This document shows positions 56,301-64,000 of a stretch of 64,000 bases of DNA, piece after piece. How positions within the stretch are numbered: position 1 is the first letter of the stretch; each line of letters opens with the position of its first letter. The notes under the pieces were generated by a model that had not been told where the DNA came from, ran no database searches, and was given only the letters and a program-made list of their open reading frames with translations. A program made the translations under genes and the position numbers. The stretch is from Pseudocercospora fijiensis CIRAD86. Taxonomy: Eukaryota > Ascomycota > Dothideomycetes > Mycosphaerellales > Mycosphaerellaceae. The DNA lies in assembly GCF_000340215.1 (NCBI RefSeq), contig NW_006921532.1, positions 3,513,337 through 3,577,336 on the forward strand. Direction: 5' to 3'.

Positions 56301-57960
56301 CGGCGCTTAGCTTCTTAAGGACCGCCTATACGTACTATACGTGTTCCTCGTATATGTTACTAAAGATTAACAAGTCGTCGAGATAGGCTAATACGAAGTC
56401 GTCTAAGAATTCTCGTAGGGAATTATTAATATATAACTAGAAGGTACTAGGGGCGTTGCAGAGACTAAAAGGCATTACTACACACTTAAACTGTCCGTAT
56501 CTAGTCGTAAATGCTGTCTTCTACTTATCTCCTTAAGCAATGCGGATCCGATTAAATATAGCAATAACGTCTAATTTAGTAAACCATTTCTTGCTAGAGA
56601 TCTTGTTTATAGTTTCTTGTACTAGCGGGATAGGGTATCTCGACTTAATCGTAATCTCATTAAGAGCTCGATAGTTAATATATACTCGTAGTCCTCTACT
56701 AGGTTTTCGTACGATTAGGATAGGAGAGGCCGCAAGAGAGTTACTCTTCTAGATATTGCCTTTCTCTAACTGTTCGTTAACCTACTTCTTTACTACTTCG
56801 TTCTTACTCGAAGACATGTTATATAGACGCTTCTTTAGTAGAAGCTTCCTATCTCGGAGCTTGATCTTATAATTAATGCTAGGTCGGAGAGGAGGCAGTT
56901 CGTTAGCTGCGTGCCGTAAGAATATATGCTCCTATCGGTAATACTCCTAGGGTAAGAATTGCTTAGGGTCTTGATTCTTATCCTTGCCTTTTATAAACTT
57001 CTCTTTGTCGGCTGCTATTATAGCATATGCCGTTATCCGTCTGCTAGCTTTAATATTGTTAACCTCTCTTACTACTAAAGTATGTATATATATAGCGTAT
57101 ACGAAGGCCTCTTAGCTACTTCGTATAGGTCTTGCGGTTATAGAGTGAGCTAGTAGAGAGTAGGCTGTAAACGGATCGGCTAGTGTCTTTAATGCATATA
57201 ATTTAGTAGGGTTAATATAGAGGGCATCTACGATCGCCCCCTTCTATCTAGTATATATACTAAAGGCTCGAGGACCGACTTCTTCGATGTCGATCTCGGG
57301 TTTAATACTAACTTGTATCGGTTCTAGGGCTTGCTAGTCTCTAATAAGGCTCTTAGGCATTGCCTTTAGCTTTATAGCTACCGTTAATCCTACTAGTAGT
57401 CGTTTGCCTTTAAAGTAATTATTGCAACAGGCGTCTCGGAGGATAACTTTTCCTTCGTCGTACAATTTAGTAGGTTAATACTTGTTATGCTAGCTTCTGC
57501 CTAAGGTAATGTCGTAATCGATGTCAGCAATAAAACATCGCATAGTTTCCTTATAACCTCCGATATCGAGTTCGAATTCTGTTATATCGGTAATAAGGAA
57601 CGATAAAGTACTACCGTCCGCGAGTCCGACTACTATTAGGGTTTTTAGTCTAATCTTCGGAAGATTATAAGAGTGCGCATATTGGGTGTTAACGTATTCT
57701 ATAGTTGATCTATTATCTAAATATAGTTCTATATCTATGCTATTTGCTTTGCCCTATATTACTATATAATCTCCTATTCTAGGGAGCTTAAGAGGATTAG
57801 GTATAGATTTAGGTGCAGGTAGCACACTTATAGATAATGCTAATAGTCGTACGGATGTCGTTACCCTATCTTGTCTACTACTTGTTACGCTTAAGCAGTA
57901 GACTGCACATTTTCCGCCTTAGCTTCGGTAATAGTGCTACTAGCCGTAGAGGGCATCTTC
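53400..57960 (-). pseudogene. Element C pol: protease, RT, RNase H, integrase, chromodomain
   Basis: Minus strand. The retropepsin-like domain lies about 57.76-57.49 kb (ELYLDNRSTIEYVN ... DYDITLGRSW). RT has an intact YLDDLLIFS box at about 56.39 kb. RNase H lies about 56.0-55.56 kb with VIYRLG and KPDTLTRR. Integrase lies about 55.35-54.0 kb, cut by D2. The C-terminal module reads QMEELKV ... YDISDLVYIS, and a chromodomain-like segment near 53.65-53.45 kb reads YEVEEVLDCK ... LQYKVKQV.Y. Stops are mostly TAG/TAA at Gln/Trp. The catalytic RT box survives, unlike in A1 and A2. Confidence 0.85.
54329..54721. mobile_element. Element D2: 393 bp non-autonomous hAT element of the D family
   Basis: Terminal inverted repeat TAGACCCCGCAGTAGTTCGG with an 8 bp perfect TSD GTCTATTT (54321-54328 and 54722-54729). 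Its ends match D1, including GTTTGGTTTCTTAGCGG and the AACCAAAC-type subterminal repeats. It carries the same GTAGCCGGCA repeats (54600-54620). No coding capacity. Its interior keeps many CA/TG dinucleotides (for example GTACACGCTACACG), so it looks less RIP-mutated and younger than its host. Confidence 0.93.
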
Positions 57961-60100
57961 GGCATAGTATAATCCTTTAGAGGGTAGTCTAAGCTGTTCT
58001 TTATATAACCCTTCTCTTAGCACTTTAGGTACTTACTATCCTTTATTAAAGCAACGCGGTAGTCCTTTATAAGTGCGGGCAAGTCCTTATACTTTCCGGG
58101 ACGGGCATCGAACGGCTTCTTACTATCGATAGCAGCTATAGCTCTAGCAACGGCTCTAGCACTCGCACTAGTAGCAGCGGCCGTAGAGTTCTTCGGGTTG
58201 GCTACGTTTGGTATACGAGTTATCGGCTTCTTATAGGTCTCCTTATACTAATTAAATTGCTGCTTAAGGATCTAACACTTCTTAACAATCTTGCGGAGCT
58301 TCTTTAGAACGTCGCTAGTAATAAACTTATCGGCGTAGGCTTCGTTAAGCTTTGTAATAAAGAGAGGGATCTTAGTCTTCTCCTTTATATCGATATAGGC
58401 TCGATCTGTCTAGTATTTAGTATAGAACGTAGAGAAACGCTCTCTATCCTGCTGCTTTAGCGTAAAGAAGCTGTTATATACCTTTCTATCTTTATTCGAG
58501 ATTCCGTAGTTAACGCGTATAAATTTTATTATACTAGACACTAAAGGAAATAGGTCGATAGACTTCTTCTTAAGCTTTAATAGAACTCGGGTCTTTAGAG
58601 CGATCTAGACCTTTCTACCTATTAGGTTGTAGACGTAACGAAGGCATAAGTCCTTATTACGGAAGGTTATAGAATCGAGCTTGTTCTCAATCTAGAGTTC
58701 CTACTATTTGTAGGAGATCTTACTATTATTAGCAAACTTGTCTACTTAAATATCCTTTCCGCTACTATAAGATTTAGAGCTTGATTCAAGTTTCTTATTA
58801 TAGTAGACAAGGCCCTTGTCGGCCTTCTTACCCTTACGCGAAGTCGACTCGTCGTTAGAGCTATCGGAGTCTAAGTTAGAGTTAGACTCGTCGTCGGATT
58901 TATCTCTAGAATTATTAGAGTCGGAGGAATCGTTATCCGAAGAAGATAGGTCGTCGCTAGTTAGGTTAGTAGCCTTCTTCTTATAGTCCTTAGTAGGCTT
59001 CTTCTTCTTATCCTTGTCCTTGTCCTCGGACTTCTTATTATCGGGCTTCTCGCTATCGCGCTACTAGCGGCGGCGCTCTATTAACAACGAAGAGGCTAAG
59101 CGATCGTTATCTTGTATTCCGCGCTTGTCGGTACGACTACGGCGAGCCTCTTCTAACTAGACTTTTAAGTCCTTAATCTCCTTCGCGTAAGCTGTATTAA
59201 GCGCGTTAAGATCCTCCTAGCTAAATGCTCCTTCTACCTTCTACTTAGCTTTAGTAAGCTATGCTTTATACTCCTTAACGTATTGTTAATATTTCGACAA
59301 CTTCTTCTCTAGCTCTTAACTTAACTTGTCCTTAGCTTAGAGTTTCTAATCCTGCTTCTAGTACGTATTTATTATAGCGTCGTGTAGGTTCTAGAGGTCC
59401 TTAATCTTCTTCTAATTAAGTATGTTAGCTTTATCTAGAGCTTAAGTCTATAGAAGGGATCGCTTGAAGTCGTAGCTAATAATGCAAAGTAGGGCGTATA
59501 GTACCTCTATATACGACTTAGTATTAAACTACTTCTTTAGGTCTTCGGCTATTAAGTTCTATAAGTCGTTATACTTAATGTATACGGTACGGACTTCCTT
59601 TTCCGTAGAGCTATCGTCCGTCTCTTCGTCTAGGAGCTATACGTTAATCTAGTAGGTCTTATCTACTTCCTTAATATCCTCCGCTCGACTTAGTTCTATA
59701 AAATTAAGGCGAGGACCGAGTTTAGCATTCTCGTCGATGCTAGGTAGCTTGCCTATAATCTCTTGCTCTTTCTGTTCGTACTAGTTGTTTAATTGTATAT
59801 CGAGTGTTTGTAAGTCGCGTCGGTTACTAAACAGCTGTTCTAGAAGGATCGAGTGCCGCGATAGGCTAACGCGGGCGCTATACTCGCGCGCTATGTCGGT
59901 TATAGACTAATACGTTACTCGAGGCCGAGGTATTAGTAAGTCCTTCCGCGGTGTCGGATATATCTTCTATCTAAGAGACTAAGGTATATAAAAATCTAAG
60001 ATACTTATCTCTATTTCTTCGAGGTCGCTAGACCTACTATCGGTTCTACTACGCGCCGTAGTCGCTTAAGAATAAGTAGCTTTGCGCTATACTATAACTA
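57961..60100 (-). pseudogene. Element C gag
   Basis: The minus-strand frame shows a Gag-like helical region (FYTKYQTDRAYIDIKEKTK, FITKLNEAYADKF) preceded by an acidic, Ser/Asp/Lys-rich segment (about 58.8-59.05 kb). It ends in a degenerate zinc knuckle (YLKC.EKGYIKNSLDYP) near 58.0 kb. Interrupted by RIP-type stops. The exact start is not resolved. Confidence 0.65.
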
Positions 60101-60245
60101 CGAGGATGTACGTTGTTCGGCGTCTATTATAGCGCTCTGTTTGTTAGTTGTTAGTTGTCGGCGCTATCGTAGCGCTCTAGTTCTACCTATCGTAAGCTAG
60201 TTAGCGTTATTATAACGCGTTAGATAATTTAAACGGTCGACGTAG

Positions 60246-60418
60246 TATAACGGGCGAACAATATTAGAGACGTTAATATTTAAGACGTCGACGTAGAATC
60301 TAAGAAGAGCGCGAGAGAGCGCGCGACTAAGTATATCGGAGGTTTGCCGCGGCTCGGCGGGACGGCCCGAGCCGGCTTTTACGTGTCTTAGGCATATAAA
60401 GGGTCTCGGCCTATAATA
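60246..60418 (-). repeat. C 5' LTR (173 bp)
   Basis: Direct repeat of 52643-52815, followed by TSD AGGGA. The primer-binding site on the minus strand starts at 60245 (CTACGTCGACCG); tRNA not identified. Confidence 0.93.
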
Positions 60419-60423
60419 AGGGA

Positions 60424-61439
60424 ACCCCTAAGGGGATAGTCTCCGATAGAGGCTCGATATTCATATCGCACTATTAGAGCGAGATATGCCTATAGCTAAG
60501 ACTAAAGCATCGGCTATTAATAGCCTTCTATTTATAGACTAACGGTTAAATAGAGAGACAGAATACTATCCTATAATAGTACCTACGTAGTTATATTAAC
60601 GAGAATCCTAAGGATTAGGTTAATCTCCTATAGCCTATAGAATTTGTATATAACAATAGTATACACTTATTAACTAAGGTTTTACTATATATAGCTATAA
60701 TAGGTCAAAACGCCGCGTTGCTACAAGATCTATTTACCTCGCTCGAGGCCGAGCGTAAGGAAAGGGAAGCGCGTCAAGTGCTAGAGACACTAGCGGTAAT
60801 AGAACGTGTCTAGAAGATGCGAGAAATCTATACATAAGATAGCTAAGAAGTTAACAAAGGCCTATGAATAATAAAAGGCTTAGTAAGATAAGCGTTATAC
60901 AGTAATAACCTTCAAACAAGGCGAGATAGCTATACATAGTACTAAAAACCTCAGCATCCGCAAACACCTATCCCATAATAGTAAAACAAGGCATAAGCTC
61001 GCACTAAGATACATTACCCTATTTGGTATCCGAGAACCGAAGGGCAATAGCTAGGCCTACTAGTTATAGCTTCTACCATACTACACTAGTCTATAACACC
61101 TTCTATGTCTCCCTCCTTNNNNNNNNNNNNNNNNNNNNNNNNNNNNNNNNNNNNNNNNNNNNNNNNNNNNNNNNNNNNNNNNNNNNNNNNNNNNNNNNNN
61201 NNNNNNNNNNNNNNNNNNAGTTAGAAGAAGTCTTAGCTAATAGTAAAGAGCTATAGTCTATAGAACGTATCCTGAAGCATCGGACTAGGTAGGGTAAGAA
61301 GGAGTACCTATTAAGATAGCAAGGCTATTTACCTAATAAGGACTTATAGGAAGCTAAAGCCTCTTTTAAAGATATAACTAAGTTGTTAGATAAGTATTAG
61401 ACTAGCGTAAAGAACAAGAAGAAGGCTAAAAGCTCGTAA
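60424..61439 (+). pseudogene. A2 pol, 3' part: integrase C-half and chromodomain
   Basis: It resumes after element C with TPKGIVSDRGSIF (second catalytic Asp), a degraded third acidic-residue region, and the C-terminal module ending YNTFYVSLL at 61118. A 100 N gap follows. After the gap LEEVLANSKEL.SIERIL, GKKEYLLR.QGY and AKASFKDITKLLDKY form a chromodomain (Trp positions read as stops). Stop TAA at 61437-61439. Confidence 0.82.
61119..61218. other. Assembly gap, 100 N
   Basis: Exactly 100 N, a placeholder length. The sister copy A1 has only 40 bp (8637-8676) between the matching flanks, so the true gap is probably about 40 bp. Confidence 0.95.
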
Positions 61440-61458
61440 TGTTACTAAGGCCTAGAAC

Positions 61459-61483
61459 TAATGCTACCCCCGGAGTGCTATTA
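61459..61483. repeat. CCCCGGGG palindrome (A2, after pol)
   Basis: TAATGCTACCCCC then GGAGTGCTATTA; same place as 8361-8385 in A1. Confidence 0.82.
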
Positions 61484-62624
61484 GCTAACTAATTAGAGGC
61501 CGGCAACCTAGGACAATAAGACTACACTACTATAGTAAACGCGTACCGAGTGTTAATAAGCGCACTATAACGCGTTAACTATTCGCTGCTCTTTTAGGGA
61601 ACTACCTCTCTACTAACGCGCCCTATAAGGCCCTTCTTCTAGTATTTAGGTCCCCCTCTTATTCCTTTATTCTATCGAGGCCTCGAGGCCTAGGCAATCG
61701 GCGCGGCCGGCGCGGCTATATTAGTAACGGTGTTGCGGAGTATATTGTTAGTTAAAGAAGAAGATTAGAAGCGAGGTAAAGTTAGCGCTAAGACGACTAG
61801 CGCCGCTATTGTTAATATTACCTACTATTGTCGCTGCACTTACGAAGACAACCTTACCTATACTACGGCCTAAGGCCGGAAGCGCGCTACACTAATCAAG
61901 TTAAAAGAATGGCTATATTAAAGGTTTAATCAAAACTTTAAGGCTAAGTCAAAATATTAAGGTTCAAAAGATTAAGTTAATAGGCTAACTAAGGGTAAAA
62001 CTATAGAGCTAAGCTAGCCGGGGTCGATCTTGCGGACAATAGGTTACTCCTCGATCTATCTAACCCTTTAAGCGAGGCGAACCTCTACTACTGCACTTAT
62101 AATAGCCTTTACCTATAGAAACTAGACGAGCTGTGTTTTTTGTAAAAAGATAAGATAAGATTAACAATTGAAGGCTACTAAACCTAGCCAATTAGGGCTA
62201 GCGAAACCACGAACAATAATAGCCCTCGAAATAATAAGAACAAACCCTCGGAAGCGGATATAGCTAGGTCTTTTAGAGTAGACGCAAAGAACTCGGAACG
62301 ACATTACTTAGAGCGGAGGCAGTGCTATAATACCCCGTATACCTACCTATTATAGTAGGGAAGGTACGCTCGTATTATAATTAGTCGATAGTCCTTAATT
62401 CTTATAGCCTTATGTCCCTTTACTTTATTATATACAAGGATAGCGCAGTTAGAGTTAGACATTGTGTTGTATTAGAGGTAAGGTTTGACTTAGTTATATA
62501 ATTAGGTAGTTAAGTGTTTAATTTAGCGCGGGCTAAGTAGCTTATTAGACCTGCTAAGTTAGCGGCGATAGAGGTCGTAGAATATAGACGGCTACGAGGG
62601 CGCGGCCTTTAGAAGGGAAGCGTA
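61484..62624 (+). other. A2 3' UTR and polypurine tract
   Basis: About 1.1 kb of non-coding sequence collinear (inverted) with 7266-8360 of A1. It ends in AGAAGGGAAGCGTA (62611-62624), the polypurine tract next to the 3' LTR. No gene recognised. Confidence 0.7.
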
Positions 62625-62826
62625 TATTAGGGCTAAAGAGGCTATACGTAATTAGTATATAACTAGGCTAAGTGAAGTGAAGCTAGGGTCTTAGTGCCTT
62701 AGGCAGGGCTTAGCGCTTAGCAATAGGCTAACTTGCCTGCCTTCCTCCCTCTCCTCCTAGTTCCTTATCGAATACTACTCGTACCTACTACTACCCTATC
62801 TACCTGCTAATATAACCCTTCTTATA
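62625..62826 (+). repeat. A2 3' LTR (202 bp)
   Basis: Starts TATTAGGGC (TG to TA), ends CCCTTCTTATA, followed by TSD GCGAC. Confidence 0.92.
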
Positions 62827-62831
62827 GCGAC

Positions 62832-63090
62832 ACTAATAATATATTGTTAGCCCCTAAGATACGGATATAGCGGAATTAGTAGATATCGGCTTAGTATGCT
62901 TAACTTAGTATAATAGGCCGTATAGAAGGCCTTACTTAATAATTAGTACGGTTGTTTCGATAGAATAGTACGTATAGGTCCCGTTCTTCGGGCGCAATAT
63001 AGTTAGATTAGTCTTATTCGTAGCTATACCGCTAAAAGCTTAAAATAAGGACTATCTAGCTACTGCCCTTAAAGGGTAGATCGAATACTA
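62832..63090 (-). other. A1 5' leader
   Basis: Inverted relative to 48076-48340 of A2, continuing A1 beyond the A2 insertion. It forms inverted repeats of about 110 bp with 63288-63400 of A3, a consequence of A1 lying in reverse orientation within A3. Confidence 0.8.
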
Positions 63091-63287
63091 TATAAGAAGG
63101 GTTATATTAGTAGGTAGATAGGGTAGTAGTGAATTAGTATAGTATTCGATAAGGATCTAGGAGGAGAGGGAGGAAGGTAGGAGAGTTAGCCTAACGCTAA
63201 GCGCTAAGCCCTACCTAAGGCATTAAGACCCTAGCTTTACTCGGCCTAGTTACATACTAATTACGTATAGCCTCTTTAGCCCTAATA
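63091..63287 (-). repeat. A1 5' LTR (197 bp)
   Basis: Reverse-complement copy of the A LTR: TATAAGAAGGG at the inner edge and GCCCTAATA at the outer edge. CAAGG at 63288-63292 would be its TSD; the partner copy at the left end has been lost. Confidence 0.88.
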
Positions 63288-64000
63288 CAAGGTCTTCTAT
63301 ATAGCCTATTATACTAAGTTAATCGTACTAAGCCGATATCTACTAATTCCGCTATATCCGTATCTTAGGGGCCTATAATATATTATTAGTGTTACCCCTT
63401 ATAATAGCCGGCTTATTACGAAGTAATAACAACCGTACTGCCGCTAGTAGCGCTAGCAACGACAACGCTAGTAGTATAGTACCTACCGAAGTGCCTACTA
63501 AAGTACCTACTAAAGTGCCTCCTACTAAAGAGCCTACCGGAGAGCCTACTAAAGAACCTGTAATTCTAGGTAACGACCTAGAATTGCCTATCGACGACAT
63601 TCTTAATAACATTATTAACCGTCGATATAGCTAACTAGCCTTTAGTCCCTAGCTAGTAGCGAGACTTTAAGAAGCTACTTAGAACAGGCTTACTACCTTG
63701 CGTTAGGAACAATAGCTAAAGGATAATCTTCTCGAGATTCGCCGCCTATAGGAAGCCCTAACAACTAATACTAAGCCGATAGTAGGGCCTTCCTTACTAC
63801 CCGTCCCTATCTAAAAGAAGGATGCTAAGCTTAAGGACTATACCATATTTAACGGCTCTAGTCGCAAGCAATATAATAATTATATACGCGACTATAAGCT
63901 TAACTAACGAAATATACCGAGGGCTCTTCTAGACGACTATTTACTAGTTGTCTACGCTATGTAGTATATTAATAGCGACCTAAAGCGTATATAGGATAAC
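63288..64000 (+). pseudogene. Element A3: leader end and gag N-terminus (continues beyond window)
   Basis: Plus-strand copy collinear with 48231 onwards of A2. The gag start region is uninterrupted from 63389 to 63634 (MLPLIIAGLLRSNNN, then PTKVP-type repeats and ELPIDDILNNIINRRYS). It is the outer host into which A1 inserted and runs off the window end. Confidence 0.88.

Larger units (their letters stand above)
52643..60418 (-). mobile_element. Element C: 7,776 bp Ty3/Gypsy chromovirus nested in A2
   Basis: 173 bp LTRs (52643-52815 and 60246-60418) flanked by TSD AGGGA (52638-52642 and 60419-60423). The A2 integrase reading FYTY.G / TPKGIVSDRGS is restored by its removal. Coding is on the minus strand: gag, protease, RT, RNase H, integrase, chromodomain. 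The minus-strand polypurine tract AGAGAGAGGGTAG abuts the 3' LTR. The two LTRs differ at about four sites, all transitions. C carries D2 in its integrase. Confidence 0.94.
47874..62826 (+). mobile_element. Element A2: Ty3/Gypsy chromovirus, host of element C
   Basis: Two 202 bp LTRs (47874-48075 and 62625-62826) flanked by TSD GCGAC (47869-47873 and 62827-62831). Plus-strand order is LTR, leader, gag, protease, RT, RNase H, integrase, chromodomain, 3' UTR, polypurine tract, LTR. The full span is 14,953 bp, of which 7,781 bp are element C plus one TSD, leaving about 7.17 kb of A2 itself. All genes carry RIP-type stops. Confidence 0.94.

Noticed and set aside
7231..63287. TGTTAGGGCTAAAGAGGC at 7231 and its reverse complement at 63287 taken as terminal inverted repeats of one giant DNA transposon
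   Set aside because: Both are LTR starts of opposite-oriented element A copies (A3 and A1). LTR pairs, TSDs and collinearity with A2 explain them without a 56 kb element.

Overview
The window looks like a chromosome or scaffold piece of a filamentous ascomycete (Pezizomycotina). The genes carry short spliceosomal introns, one is a full PacC/Rim101 pH regulator, and beyond about 6.9 kb the sequence shows strong repeat-induced point mutation (RIP). There, CA/TG dinucleotides are scarce, TA is abundant, CpG survives, and former Gln and Trp codons read as stops. No taxon below this level can be fixed from the sequence.

Region 1 (1-6.9 kb) is ordinary gene space: an ALKBH6-type 2-oxoglutarate dioxygenase (+), a bacterial-type manganese superoxide dismutase (-) and a four-exon pacC gene (-). 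The pacC upstream region holds an array of GCCAAG sites, the PacC recognition hexamer, which suggests autoregulation. A truncated reading frame ends at the edge of the repeat block.

Region 2 (6.9-64 kb) is one nested stack of transposable elements, resolved here by terminal repeats and target-site duplications (TSDs). Element A is a Ty3/Gypsy chromovirus with a ~200 bp LTR and is present three times. A3 (+) is the outer host, seen only as a 35 bp LTR stub at 7231 and as the tract from 63288 to the window end. A1 (-) lies inside A3 and is split over 7266-11151, 23434-25063, 47003-47873 and 62827-63287. A2 (+, 47874-62826) lies inside A1 with TSD GCGAC. A1 also carries two copies of element B, a 12,282 bp Gypsy element with 279 bp LTRs, three ORFs and reverse orientation: B1 at 11152-23433 and B2 at 25064-47002. 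A2 is interrupted by element C, another chromovirus (52643-60418, 173 bp LTRs, TSD AGGGA). C in turn holds a 393 bp non-autonomous hAT element (D2, 54329-54721).

The most unusual item is D1, a 9,649 bp hAT DNA transposon inserted in B2 (29286-38934, perfect 8 bp TSD ATTAGTAG). Besides a RIP-damaged hAT transposase it carries a lysine-rich unknown gene, a small reverse-strand ORF and two different histone H3-like genes. One has a near-canonical H3 core and a tail with KAPRK repeats. The other is divergent with a long basic N-terminus. Short GTAGCCGGCA repeats sit in D1's introns and spacers and recur in D2. I know of no described hAT element carrying H3 genes.

Element B has a second odd feature. 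A ~25 bp near-perfect palindrome (TAATGCTACCCC / GGGGTAGCATTA) brackets each of its three ORFs, and element A has one copy downstream of pol. All transposon genes in the window look inactive as they stand.
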